Origin: Prevotella sp.
Lineage (GTDB): Bacteria; Bacteroidota; Bacteroidia; Bacteroidales; Bacteroidaceae
Assembly (NCBI GenBank): GCA_017462915.1
Contig: JAFTQG010000041.1
Span: 1 to 34,398 of the forward strand
Length of the DNA: 34,398 bases
Reading direction: 5' to 3'
Shown: positions 26,970-34,398 of the stretch, piece after piece
Layout: each line of letters opens with the position of its first letter
Numbering within the stretch: position 1 is the stretch's first letter
Program-made: the position numbers and the translations under genes
Notes under the pieces: generated by a model
Databases searched by the model: none
What the model was told of the DNA's origin: nothing
The model's input: only the letters and a program-made list of their open reading frames with translations

Positions 26970-28184
26970 ATGAAAAAAATTATGTTGATGGCTGCAACTG
27001 TGATGATGTCACTTGCAGCAAACGCGCAAAATCCTGACGGTCTCAAGCAGGTAATGTCAGCCTCAAAGTATAGCGAGGCAAACAATCTGCTGAAAACCGC
27101 TTCAGAAACTATGCTTAGCACAGAAAAGGCAAAAGCATACAACAAGCTTGTCGACCTTGCTGTTGCCGAGTGTACAAAAGCTGAAGAGGCTGCTGTAAAG
27201 GCACAGCTCTCAAAGGACGATGCGGAGATGAACAAGCAGAATGCAAAGAAGGCAAAGGCCGCTTACAATGCAGTAAAGAGCGCTATGCTTTGTAATGATG
27301 CCGACAACGAGCCAAACGAGAAGGGACAGGTTAAGCCAAAATTCCAGTCTAAGAATGCCAGCCGTATTCTCCCTATCCGCAATACCCTTATCAACTGCGG
27401 TCTGGAAGCATATAACTCAAAGGACTATGCTTCTGCCCAGAAGTATTTCGGACTGTTTGCTGAGTCTCGCCAGAATGCACTCTTCTCAAAGACAGATTTC
27501 TCAGCAGAGACCAATTATGGCCAGATTTGTTATTATGCAGCACTTGCAGCTTATTTCAACAAAGATGGCAAGAAATGTTCTAAATATGCAGATTACGCTC
27601 TGCAGTCTGGTGACAAGGAGATTGTGAATGATGTCATCACCGTGAAACTCGGTGCACTTGAAGAGCAGGCTAAGGCCGCACAGATTGACACATTGAAGTA
27701 TATCAGCAGTGTAAAGAAACTTGCGAAAGAATACCCTGACAATGAAGGCGTTTTCGGCAAGCTCGTTGCCCTCTATGATGAGTCTGGCGATAAAGCGGGT
27801 GCACAGAAGGCACTCAACGCCCGTCTCAAGGAAAATCCTAATGACGCAATGGCAAACGCTTATGTTGGTCAGAACGCACAGGCAGAGAACAAATACGACG
27901 AGGCTATTGCCGCTTACGAGAAGGCTCTCCAGACAAAGCCGGATTTCCTTGCAGCCAAACTTAACGTAGGTATCTGCTATCTCAGTAAGGCAGCCGCAGC
28001 TATTGATGCGAATTCTGATACACGTGGCAATGTAAAACCAGAGGTCAAGGCTGGAATCGTTGCAGATCTCAACAAGGCAAAGACCACGATTGAGGAAGTC
28101 AAAGCTGCAGATCCTGACAAGGCTCAGGTAAACTGGGCATACCCATTGGAGCGTGTAAACTACATTCTTGAGAACCTCAAGTAA
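26970..28184 (+). CDS. Exported TPR-repeat protein
   Basis: 404 aa. A signal peptide (MKKIMLMAATVMMSLAANAQ) predicts export. The rest is helical, and the C-terminal half has clear TPR motifs (DAMANAYVGQNAQAENKYDE, AIAAYEKALQTKPDFLAAKL). Lysine- and alanine-rich helices fill the first half. It is 28 bases after gyrA and ends at the terminator at 28248-28310, so it may be co-transcribed with gyrA. It is a paralogue of the gene at 28516-29733: both share a block that starts SKNASRILPIRNTLINCG here and KKNAEYLNPFRQNLIRGA there. TPR proteins scaffold other proteins; the partner is unknown. Confidence 0.85.
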   Translation: MKKIMLMAATVMMSLAANAQNPDGLKQVMSASKYSEANNLLKTASETMLSTEKAKAYNKLVDLAVAECTKAEEAAVKAQLSKDDAEMNKQNAKKAKAAYNAVKSAMLCNDADNEPNEKGQVKPKFQSKNASRILPIRNTLINCGLEAYNSKDYASAQKYFGLFAESRQNALFSKTDFSAETNYGQICYYAALAAYFNKDGKKCSKYADYALQSGDKEIVNDVITVKLGALEEQAKAAQIDTLKYISSVKKLAKEYPDNEGVFGKLVALYDESGDKAGAQKALNARLKENPNDAMANAYVGQNAQAENKYDEAIAAYEKALQTKPDFLAAKLNVGICYLSKAAAAIDANSDTRGNVKPEVKAGIVADLNKAKTTIEEVKAADPDKAQVNWAYPLERVNYILENLK

Positions 28185-28247
28185 ATGACATCTCATATTC
28201 CATGCGAGGACACCCAAGTCCCAACATGAAATATATACATACACATA

Positions 28248-28310
28248 TTTTCGTCTGTTACAATAGCCTTTCACATTTTCAAGGCGACTGTAGCAGACGA
28301 AAATTTTATA
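28248..28310 (+). terminator. Terminator after the first TPR gene
   Basis: TTTTCGTCTG (28248-28257) pairs perfectly with CAGACGAAAA (28294-28303), with an inner CCTT/AAGG pairing, and is followed by TTTTATAT. It is 63 bases after the stop codon. Confidence 0.75.
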
Positions 28311-28456
28311 TATATAATCTTTGTTGAAACCTTTAAGTCTCTCAGATAAAACAGTTTGCGTATGACATGTCAATATAACATACGTCCTGTATTTTAATCT
28401 GTTTTTCCATGCCTTTTTCCCGTTTTATTGTTTTGTATCAAATAAACGTATTATCA

Positions 28457-28488
28457 TTTGGAAATTTGGGAAAAATGATATAATTTTG
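28457..28488 (+). promoter_or_regulatory. Bacteroidetes-type promoter of the second TPR gene
   Basis: TTTG (28457-28460) and TAATTTTG (28481-28488) are exactly 20 bases apart, 27 bases before the start codon. Confidence 0.85.
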
Positions 28489-28515
28489 CATTGCAAATGC
28501 AGGAATCACAGGAAA

Positions 28516-29733
28516 ATGGTAAATAAGATAATAACATTGTTATTCAGCATATCAGTAAGCACTTGTTGTCTTGCTCAAAAAACGGAAATCTTTGAGGCAA
28601 AGAAAAGCCTTAAAGAGAATAAAGATCTTGACAAGGCTGAGCTCACGATGAGGAAAGTCGTGGCTATGCCGGAACAAAAGGAGAAAGACAGACTCAGCAA
28701 CTATGCTCTTCTTGCGGATATCGTCAAGAAAAGATATGAAAACTATAATGAAAGTCTTTATCTAAAACAGTTGAAAGACACATCAGCCATGTTCTCGTCT
28801 TTGTGCAACATGATTGATACCTTCGAATCTTTAGACTCCATTGACGCCATGCCAGACAAGAAGGGTAGGGTACAGTTGCGTTTCAGGAAAAAGAATGCAG
28901 AGTATCTGAATCCATTCCGCCAGAATCTGATACGTGGCGCGCAGTATTATATTGCAGGAAAGAAATACGGCGAGGCATACAAATGTCTCGATACCTATCT
29001 TGACTGTCACAAGCAGCCATTGTTCGCAAGTTTTGACCTTGAGAAGACCGATACTGTAGCACCCAAGGCGGCATACCTCGCAATATACTGTGCATATAAG
29101 GAGAAAAACTATGCCGATGTAGCAAAGTACGAAACCAAGGCTCTGACCTGCAAGGAAAAAGCATCATACGCATTGATGATACTTTATAAATGCTATTCCG
29201 AGCAGAACAATATGGAGCAAGCTGTGGAATATCTGAAGAAAGGATTCAACAGCCACTCTGAAAATACATTCTTCTTCCCTCGCCTGATAGACTATTATGC
29301 AACGATAAACCAACTTGATACTGTGCAGGTTGTCGTTGAGAAAGCCTTGGAGATGGAACCTGGCAATCTATTCTACAGACTTGCAAAAAACACACTTCAG
29401 CTAAATCTGGGCGAATATGACGACTGCATAGCCTTAGGCGACTCTATCATCCACAGCAATGACAAGATAGCCGAAGCCTATTTCAATGCCGGTTCTTCTT
29501 ATTTCAACAAGGCTCTGTTAAGAAGCAAGCAAGGCAAGGAATCAAGGGAAAAGCGCAATGAGGTCAATGCGTACTATAAGCAGGCTTTGCCGTATGTCGA
29601 GAAATTCCGTCAGCTCAGACCAAGACAGCAGAAGAAATGGATACCGCTCCTATACACCATTTATTTCAATCTGAATATGGGAGAAAAGTTTGAGGAGATA
29701 GACAACTTGGCGAAAAGTGCAGGAATAAAATAA
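28516..29733 (+). CDS. Exported TPR-repeat protein, paralogue of its neighbour
   Basis: 405 aa from the ATG at 28516 (MVNKIITLLFSISVSTCCLA), which gives a proper signal peptide; the frame is open 10 codons further up but that would bury the signal. The cysteines before AQ could make it a lipoprotein, though the lipobox is poor. TPR motifs occur in the second half (YALMILYKCYSEQNNMEQAV, IAEAYFNAGSSYFNKALLR). It shares organisation and local sequence with the gene at 26970-28184, so it probably arose by tandem duplication. It has its own promoter and is separated from its sister by a terminator. Confidence 0.85.
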   Translation: MVNKIITLLFSISVSTCCLAQKTEIFEAKKSLKENKDLDKAELTMRKVVAMPEQKEKDRLSNYALLADIVKKRYENYNESLYLKQLKDTSAMFSSLCNMIDTFESLDSIDAMPDKKGRVQLRFRKKNAEYLNPFRQNLIRGAQYYIAGKKYGEAYKCLDTYLDCHKQPLFASFDLEKTDTVAPKAAYLAIYCAYKEKNYADVAKYETKALTCKEKASYALMILYKCYSEQNNMEQAVEYLKKGFNSHSENTFFFPRLIDYYATINQLDTVQVVVEKALEMEPGNLFYRLAKNTLQLNLGEYDDCIALGDSIIHSNDKIAEAYFNAGSSYFNKALLRSKQGKESREKRNEVNAYYKQALPYVEKFRQLRPRQQKKWIPLLYTIYFNLNMGEKFEEIDNLAKSAGIK

Positions 29734-29782
29734 TAAAAAGCAACAATAATACGCACAGATAAGCAATAATGTGCATGGAATA

Positions 29783-29814
29783 TTTGTTTATATCGACAAA
29801 AAATTGTAATTTTG
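29783..29814 (+). promoter_or_regulatory. Bacteroidetes-type promoter of serC
   Basis: TTTG (29783-29786) and TAATTTTG (29807-29814) are 20 bases apart. This leaves a 5' leader of about 45 bases before serC. Confidence 0.85.
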
Positions 29815-29867
29815 TAACGAAATAAAGACAAAGATAAGATTACAAACTTATATAAAACTCATTAAAA

Positions 29868-30935
29868 ATGAAGAAGTACAACTTTAATGCTGGTCCTTCA
29901 ATTCTTCCACGTGAGGTGATTGAGCAGACTGCGGCAGCTTGTCTTGATTTTGAAAACTCAGGACTTTCACTTATGACAATCAGCCACCGTGCTAAGAATT
30001 TCCAACCCGTAGTAGACGAGGCTGAAGCACTTTTCAAGGAACTTCTTGATATTCCTGAGGGTTATAAGGTGCTGTTCCTTGGTGGCGGCGCCTCACTGGA
30101 ATTCTGCATGATTCCTTACAACTTCCTTGAGAAGAAGGCTGCTTATCTCAATACTGGTGTCTGGGCAACCAAGGCCATGAAAGAGGCGAAACTTTTCGGT
30201 GAAGTAGTTGAGGTCGCAAGTTCAGCAGACAAGAACTTCACATATATCCCAAAGGACTTTGAAATACCGACAGATGCTGATTATCTTCATATCACATCCA
30301 ACAATACCATATACGGCACAGAGCTGCGCAAGGACATCGACTCTCCTATACCATTGATAGCCGACATGTCTTCCGATATATTCTCACGTCCTCTTGACGT
30401 GAGCAAATACGCCCTCATTTACGGTGGTGCACAGAAGAACCTTGCCATGGCAGGCGTGACATTTGTCATTGTAAAGGAAGACGCTCTCGGAAAGGTATCC
30501 CGCCAGATACCTACAATGCTTGACTACCGTACACATGTCAAGAAAGGCTCAATGTTCAATACCCCTCCTGTCGTACCAATCTATTCTGCCCTCATGAATC
30601 TCCGCTATATCAAGGCTCATGGTGGCGTGAAAGCTATGGAACAGCTGGCGCAGGAGCGCGCAAAGATTGTCTATGGCGAGATTGACCGCAACAAGCTCTT
30701 TGTAGGCACGGCAGAGGAAGAGAGTCGCTCTCTGATGAACCTTACATTCGTACTGAAGCCTGAGTATCAGGAGCTTCAGGATGAGTTCATGGCATTCGCC
30801 ACATCAAAGGGCATGGTCGGCATCAAGGGACACCGTGATGTAGGTGGCTTCCGTGCTTCCTGCTACAATGCCATGAGCATTGAAGGTTGCGAGGCTCTTG
30901 TAGCGTGCATGAAGGAATTTGAATCTAACCATTAA
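29868..30935 (+). CDS. serC: Phosphoserine aminotransferase SerC
   Basis: 355 aa, the usual length. A PLP enzyme that converts 3-phosphohydroxypyruvate and glutamate to phosphoserine, and also acts in pyridoxal phosphate synthesis. It starts with the signature [25 protein letters not shown] and [12 protein letters not shown] bind cofactor and substrate, and the PLP lysine is K190 in [12 protein letters not shown]. The C-terminal [18 protein letters not shown] is typical. serA follows after 91 bases, completing two consecutive steps of serine synthesis. Confidence 0.95.
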   Translation: MKKYNFNAGPSILPREVIEQTAAACLDFENSGLSLMTISHRAKNFQPVVDEAEALFKELLDIPEGYKVLFLGGGASLEFCMIPYNFLEKKAAYLNTGVWATKAMKEAKLFGEVVEVASSADKNFTYIPKDFEIPTDADYLHITSNNTIYGTELRKDIDSPIPLIADMSSDIFSRPLDVSKYALIYGGAQKNLAMAGVTFVIVKEDALGKVSRQIPTMLDYRTHVKKGSMFNTPPVVPIYSALMNLRYIKAHGGVKAMEQLAQERAKIVYGEIDRNKLFVGTAEEESRSLMNLTFVLKPEYQELQDEFMAFATSKGMVGIKGHRDVGGFRASCYNAMSIEGCEALVACMKEFESNH

Positions 30936-30950
30936 TAACTTGATATTCAT

Positions 30951-30995
30951 GTGTCCTGAATATTCTGGAGGCTTTATCCGGATTATTCAGGACAC
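30951..30995 (+). promoter_or_regulatory. Strong hairpin between serC and serA
   Basis: GTGTCCTGAATA (30951-30962) pairs perfectly with TATTCAGGACAC (30984-30995), and an inner CTGGA/TCCGG stem stacks on it. Only TATTGTTT follows, so it is a weak terminator, a processing site or an attenuator. Confidence 0.6.
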
Positions 30996-31026
30996 TATTG
31001 TTTAACATCCATATAAATATATTCCT

Positions 31027-31947
31027 ATGGCAAAGGTTTTAGTTGCAACAGAGAAGCCATTCGCTGCTACTGCTGTTGCTGGCATAAGAAACGTGATTGA
31101 AGGTGCAGGCAATGAACTTGTACTGCTTGAGAAATACACAGAGAAGGCACAGCTTCTTGCCGCTGTGGCTGATGTTGATGCAATCATCATCCGCTCTGAC
31201 AAGATTGACTCCGAGGTTATGGACTGCGCGAAGAACTTGAAGATTGTTGTACGTGCAGGTGCCGGTTACGACAATGTCGACCTCGCCGCAGCAACCGCCC
31301 ACAATATCATCGTCGAGAACACCCCTGGACAGAATGCAAATGCTGTCGCAGAACTCGTACTCGGTCTCCTTGTCTTCACTGTCCGCAATTTCTATAATGG
31401 CAAGGCCGGTTCTGAACTTATGGGCAAGACCATCGGCATCCTTGCTTTCGGCAATGTCGGACGTAATGTTGCACGTGTGGCAAAGGGCTTCGGCATGAAT
31501 GTCATAGCATACGATGCTTTCTGTCCGGCAGAAGCCATCGAGGCTGCCGGTGTGAAGGCATGTGCATCGCAGGCTGAGCTTTTCAAGGAAGCAGATATTG
31601 TCTCTCTCCATATTCCTGCAACAAACGAGACCAAGTTGTCCATCAATTATGACCTCTGCAACACAATGAAGAAGGGTGCCATACTCATCAATACAGCCCG
31701 CAAGGAAGTCATTGACGAGGCTGGACTCCTCAAGCTCATGGCAGACCGCGAGGATTTGAAATATATTACAGACATCAAACCTGACGCTGATGCTGAATTT
31801 GCAAAGTTTGAGGGTCGCTACTTCTCCACTCTGAAGAAGATGGGCGCACAGACAGCCGAGGCAAATACAAATGCCGGAATCGCTGCAGCCAACCAGATAA
31901 ACGCATATTTCGCTGAGGGATGTACAAAGTTCCAGGTGAATAAATAA
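31027..31947 (+). CDS. serA: D-3-phosphoglycerate dehydrogenase, short form without ACT domain
   Basis: 306 aa. It oxidises 3-phosphoglycerate to 3-phosphohydroxypyruvate, the first step of serine synthesis and the substrate for SerC upstream. The family features are VRAGAGYDNVDLAAA, the Rossmann motif GILAFGNVGRNVARVA, LHIPATNETK and INTARKEVIDEAGL. The C-terminal regulatory ACT domain of longer SerA proteins is missing, as I recall for Bacteroidetes serA next to serC, so feedback control by serine is unlikely at the protein level. The ending KKMGAQTAEANTNAG replaces the usual TPHIG region. Confidence 0.9.
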   Translation: MAKVLVATEKPFAATAVAGIRNVIEGAGNELVLLEKYTEKAQLLAAVADVDAIIIRSDKIDSEVMDCAKNLKIVVRAGAGYDNVDLAAATAHNIIVENTPGQNANAVAELVLGLLVFTVRNFYNGKAGSELMGKTIGILAFGNVGRNVARVAKGFGMNVIAYDAFCPAEAIEAAGVKACASQAELFKEADIVSLHIPATNETKLSINYDLCNTMKKGAILINTARKEVIDEAGLLKLMADREDLKYITDIKPDADAEFAKFEGRYFSTLKKMGAQTAEANTNAGIAAANQINAYFAEGCTKFQVNK

Positions 31948-31969
31948 TTGTGTACAAGAAACATTCTTG

Positions 31970-32806
31970 ATGAGAAATATCTTATTCGGACTTGCAGCCA
32001 TTGCATTGGCGACCATCTGTTCATGCAACGGCAAAAAGTCTGCCGATACAGAAACATCCGCCGTCACAGAAGAGAAAGACTCCATGCTCTATGGTCTTTC
32101 CTGTGACGGCACGAATGATTCTGTCATAGTCTTCCTGCCTTTTGAGAATGGTGTAGACCCGATAACATATAATATCGAGACAGCAAAAAGGATGGGCAGA
32201 ATCATCGGACAGCCACAGATAGGAGATTGGGTAGGTGTCAAAATCAATCCGGAAGACAGCACCGAGGCAACAATGGTCGTCGACCTTGACCAACTGAAAG
32301 GCACTTGGACTTACGAAGTGCGCCCGACATGGAAAGATGCAACGAAGATGTCCCGACGTGCCTTGCGCAGAAAGCTGAATGAAATACCTGATTCACTGAA
32401 AGAAGCGTATCTTGTACCGAGAGAATACGGTTTCACTCTGAAGCGTTCAAGTGTAGCTTCCCCTGTCGGTTATGTCATGCAGAATTCAAGTCTGGAAGAC
32501 GACAGTCCTGTAGAATACCCGAAAGTAAAACACTACACGGGCTGGAAATGCCGTAATGGACGTCTCATATTGACCAGTTTGACGGACAGAATGAGAGGCG
32601 TAAAGGCCACAGACGGTGAGAAGCAACCACAGAAGTCTGCGGAGATACACGACACTCTTGACTTTGTCTTCATGACCAACGACTCGCTCGTACTCCTGAA
32701 CAGTAAAGGACAGCGTATAGCTTTCCACCGCAAAGCCAGTGCCATGGCTGCAAATGCCAATGCACAGAAGGCAGCAGAAGTAACAGAGAAAAAGGTTGCG
32801 AAATGA
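31970..32806 (+). CDS. Lipoprotein of unknown function
   Basis: 278 aa from the ATG at 31970; a TTG just before it is less likely. MRNILFGLAAIALATICSC is a lipoprotein signal with C19 as probable lipidation site and S18 before it. The acidic tether (SADTETSAVTEEKDS) suits a surface or periplasmic lipoprotein. The body is beta-rich with no family I recognise. The tail is Ala/Lys-rich. It starts 22 bases after serA and ends at a good terminator, so it is the last gene of the serC-serA transcript. Confidence 0.8.
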   Translation: MRNILFGLAAIALATICSCNGKKSADTETSAVTEEKDSMLYGLSCDGTNDSVIVFLPFENGVDPITYNIETAKRMGRIIGQPQIGDWVGVKINPEDSTEATMVVDLDQLKGTWTYEVRPTWKDATKMSRRALRRKLNEIPDSLKEAYLVPREYGFTLKRSSVASPVGYVMQNSSLEDDSPVEYPKVKHYTGWKCRNGRLILTSLTDRMRGVKATDGEKQPQKSAEIHDTLDFVFMTNDSLVLLNSKGQRIAFHRKASAMAANANAQKAAEVTEKKVAK

Positions 32807-32813
32807 CGGTTTG

Positions 32814-32857
32814 ACTTCAATGCTGTACCAGTGGTAGCATTCCTGAAGTGTTTTTTT
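32814..32857 (+). terminator. Rho-independent terminator after the lipoprotein gene
   Basis: ACTTCA (32814-32819) pairs with TGAAGT (32844-32849), and AATGC/GCATT and TACCA/TGGTA pair inside. The stem is followed by GTTTTTTT. Confidence 0.85.
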
Positions 32858-32933
32858 GCTTTTATGCTATACTATACTGTCAGTCATACAGTTAACACGC
32901 TCACAGGCAGAAGCTAAAAGAAACTGTTTCTAA

Positions 32934-33030
32934 GGGTGACAGTTCATTGCGCGAAAAATGACGGTTGAGTATACGAAAGGTGACCTGCCGCATGATAGAA
33001 GGTGACCTTTGCAAAATATCATCATGACAG
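32934..33030. repeat. Five GGTNACC-like sites at exact 22-nt spacing upstream of the HD gene
   Basis: GTGAC, ATGAC, GTGAC, GTGAC and ATGAC start at 32936, 32958, 32980, 33002 and 33024, each 22 bases apart. Most have A-rich bases on the left; the fourth is a near-palindrome, GAAGGTGACCTTTG. A degenerate TGAC at 33045 is two bases out of step. The array lies between the terminator and the HD gene start. Confidence 0.8.
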
Positions 33031-33071
33031 TCATAATATTATTCTGACGTGTCTGAAAAAACAACTGATTT

Positions 33072-33629
33072 ATGTTGGACTTTGATAAAATCATAGATAT
33101 GTACTATCCCGGGGCCAGTAAGCTTCGGGATATACTTTATGTACATAGTCGTAACGTCGCGGACTATGCTATGCAAATCCTCGACAGACACCCCGAGATA
33201 GCCGTAGACCGAGAGTTTGTATATGCCGCAGCAATGCTTCATGATATTGGCATAATACGCTGTGATGCAGAGGGTATCAAGTGTTTTGGCTCCGAGCCGT
33301 ATATATGTCATGGCACCATTGGAGCACGTATGCTGAGAGAAGAGTCAGGCTTGCCTTTAGACAAAATCGAGCGCTATGCACGAGTGTGCGAGAGACATAC
33401 GGGCACAGGATTGACAAAAGAACAGATTATACGCCAAAACCTCCCGCTTCCGCATATAGACCTTATACCGGAGACATTGGAAGAGCAGATTATATGTTAT
33501 GCAGACAAATTCTTTTCCAAGACCCGTCCGGACTGTATGAAGCCATACGACCGTGCGGAGCACTCGCTTATGAAATTCGGTGAAGATGGCGTCCGAAAGT
33601 TTCAGGCGTGGCACAGACAGTTTAGGTAA
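33072..33629 (+). CDS. HD-domain phosphohydrolase-like protein
   Basis: 185 aa. The metal-binding HD pattern is visible as H25 (YVHSRNVADYA), H57-D58 (AAMLHDIGI), H80 (ICHGTIGARML) and H109 (CERHTG). The HDIG form suggests a phosphohydrolase acting on nucleotides or cyclic nucleotides; the substrate is not known. The N-terminal part (GASKLRDIL) and the C-terminal YADKFFSKTRP are also family-like. No membrane segment. The gene lies immediately after the 22-nt array, which may control it. A 60-aa gene follows 22 bases later. Confidence 0.85.
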   Translation: MLDFDKIIDMYYPGASKLRDILYVHSRNVADYAMQILDRHPEIAVDREFVYAAAMLHDIGIIRCDAEGIKCFGSEPYICHGTIGARMLREESGLPLDKIERYARVCERHTGTGLTKEQIIRQNLPLPHIDLIPETLEEQIICYADKFFSKTRPDCMKPYDRAEHSLMKFGEDGVRKFQAWHRQFR

Positions 33630-33651
33630 TGCTATACACTTGTTTTGCAAA

Positions 33652-33834
33652 ATGAAACATCCATACAAAGAATATGAAGCATCAGAATTGTGGATGCTCG
33701 TAAAATCTTCCGTAGAAGAATTAGTTGAAAACAATGATATTGAGTTGTCGACTCCGATAGAGTATGTCGTAGGTTATATCTGCAAGAATATATCTTCTAT
33801 TAATAGTAGTGATGAAGGCTCGCCTAATATATGA
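33652..33834 (+). CDS. Small unknown protein, 60 aa
   Basis: It starts at the ATG at 33652 (MKHPYKEYEASELWMLVKSS). The frame is open upstream into the HD gene but that part is a shadow. The sequence is helical and acidic in the middle (VEELVENNDIELSTPIEYVVGYICK) and reads like the small conserved Bacteroidales proteins found next to variable accessory genes. No cysteine motif or signal. Function unknown. The stop is 51 bases before the next possible start. Confidence 0.55.
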   Translation: MKHPYKEYEASELWMLVKSSVEELVENNDIELSTPIEYVVGYICKNISSINSSDEGSPNI

Positions 33835-33885
33835 GGTTCGTCAGCCGTTGAACCAGAAACCTATGGATAAAAACAATCATATTTT

Positions 33886-34119
33886 ATGAAAGCAGCAGAA
33901 ATACCGAAATTGTATCGCACACCAAAAGACTTCTTACCCAATGTAAGAAAGGAGGCAAGCGATGAAAAAGTCAATAAGAAAAAAAGCACATTTCAAGACT
34001 TTTCCTATAAAGATGTCAGTAGGACAAGTATATTTCAGCTTCTGTCTATGTGTTTTAATATACGCTTTATCGGTACCAATCTTAACAGCTGTTCTAAAGT
34101 ATCATGGAAGCAGATGTAA
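33886..34119 (+). CDS. Doubtful small ORF overlapping the next gene
   Basis: 77 codons starting MKAAEIPKLYRTPKDFLPNV. The first 26 codons precede and the rest overlap the better-supported membrane-protein gene in another frame. The first part reads like protein, but the second part looks like a shadow. It may be a short real peptide gene that has lost its stop, or not coding at all. No family recognised. Confidence 0.25.
   Translation: MKAAEIPKLYRTPKDFLPNVRKEASDEKVNKKKSTFQDFSYKDVSRTSIFQLLSMCFNIRFIGTNLNSCSKVSWKQM
33947..33954 (+). promoter_or_regulatory. Strong Shine-Dalgarno sequence
   Basis: GAAAGGAGG lies about 7 bases before the ATG at 33962. Such a strong site is rare elsewhere in this window and suggests this gene came from another background. 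Confidence 0.6.
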
Positions 34120-34249
34120 AGCAATAATAACAGCAAATGAATCATCATTGGTTCATAGATGGACTTCCAATAATTATCTATATGAATTTAGTCTGAAAAA
34201 TAAGACTTATACTGGTAATTCATTAATAAAAGTCACTAGTGTCCACTAA
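33962..34249 (+). CDS. Small membrane protein, truncated by an insertion sequence
   Basis: 95 codons. A basic N-terminus (MKKSIRKKAHFKTF) is followed by one hydrophobic helix (residues about 22-45, VYFSFCLCVLIYALSVPILT) and a beta-rich part (NNYLYEFSLKNKTYTGNSL) that would face the periplasm. The pattern of a membrane helix followed by a Y-x-Y/F-x-[FL]-x2-K-x-K-x-Y-x-G segment recalls small DUF3592-like proteins. The last codons and the stop fall in the end of the insertion sequence that begins near 34238, so the native C-terminus is lost. Function unknown. Confidence 0.55.
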   Translation: MKKSIRKKAHFKTFPIKMSVGQVYFSFCLCVLIYALSVPILTAVLKYHGSRCKAIITANESSLVHRWTSNNYLYEFSLKNKTYTGNSLIKVTSVH

Positions 34250-34398
34250 AAATGGACGAGTTTAAAAATTAAATAAATTAGGTTCACTTGAACCGCTTCG
34301 GTCTTTGTCATTTTTGAATATAGTTTTGTCGAAGAGATCTCTGAGATGCGTTGTGTCAGTGAGTGACATGCTAAGGATTTGCAGTACCTCATAGGTGC
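34238..34398 (-). mobile_element. End of an IS4-like insertion sequence (runs off the window)
   Basis: The boundary is placed near 34238, where GTGTCCACTAAAAATGGAC (containing a GTCCA/TGGAC pairing) begins and the upstream gene loses its frame. The transposase gene on the minus strand ends 24 bases inside. The other end lies outside the window, so the terminal repeat and target duplication cannot be verified. Confidence 0.6.
34262..34398 (-). CDS. C-terminal end of an IS4-family transposase
   Basis: The minus strand encodes about 45 residues up to a TAA at 34262-34264: TYEVLQILSMSLTDTTHLRD, then LFDKTIFKN, ending SSEPNLFNF. The form EVLQILSxSLTDxTxLRDLF is the C-terminal signature I know from IS4-family transposases of Bacteroidales. 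The catalytic part lies beyond the right edge of the window. Confidence 0.7.
   Translation of the reverse strand, partial: TYEVLQILSMSLTDTTHLRDLFDKTIFKNDKDRSGSSEPNLFNF

Noticed and set aside
32934-33030. Minisatellite with no function
   Set aside because: Only the GTGAC core and the A-rich flank are kept between units while the rest varies, and the same core and period recur at 13068; simple slippage would keep the whole unit.

Overview
The window looks like chromosomal DNA of a Bacteroidales bacterium, most likely Prevotella or a close relative. Four promoters match the Bacteroidetes form TTTG-N20-TAnnTTTG exactly. Shine-Dalgarno sequences are mostly absent. The gene set (thiS-E-G-C-F-H-tenI-thiD, pyrB-pyrI, a short serA after serC, DUF1015, a Bacteroidetes-type gyrA, secreted TPR proteins) fits that group. 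This is judged by eye; no database search was run.

Region 1 (1-5640) is accessory and decaying. It holds a partial ORF, a single-HKD phospholipase-D-like protein, a phage-type HAD protein, small unknown ORFs, a DNA polymerase III alpha-like gene broken by a frameshift and an in-frame TAG, a RavA/MoxR AAA+ ATPase, and a fragment with an HExxH motif joined to its 3' end. It resembles a degraded phage or conjugative-element segment.

Region 2 (5737-12943) is a complete thiamine operon. A canonical promoter leads into a TPP riboswitch and a terminator-type expression platform, followed by thiS, thiE, thiG, thiC, thiF, thiH, a TenI-like gene and thiD. The last three gene junctions carry long repeats built from short GT-rich and AC-rich oligomers, usually around the core GGAGATTAC. 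The same element, in the same orientation relative to transcription, lies between pyrB and pyrI.

Region 3 (13068-16651) has a four-unit array of GTNAC sites at exact 22-nt spacing, two leftward genes for exported proteins (one ending in a DnaJ-like zinc-finger region), and a probable independent ncRNA with its own promoter, rod-like fold and terminator. Region 4 (16729-19792) is pyrB-pyrI-glyA, all leftward; glyA carries an in-frame TGA at a conserved Gly codon. Region 5 (19837-32857) runs rightward: penicillin-binding protein 1A, DUF1015, a YigZ/IMPACT protein, gyrA, two paralogous TPR proteins, serC, serA and a lipoprotein.

Region 6 (32934-34398) begins with a second 22-nt-spaced GGTNACC array (five units) upstream of an HD-domain gene. 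Small unknown genes follow, the last cut short by the end of an IS4-like insertion sequence that runs off the window. The strongest leads for something undescribed are the two 22-nt arrays, the intra-operon GGAGATTAC elements and the ncRNA.
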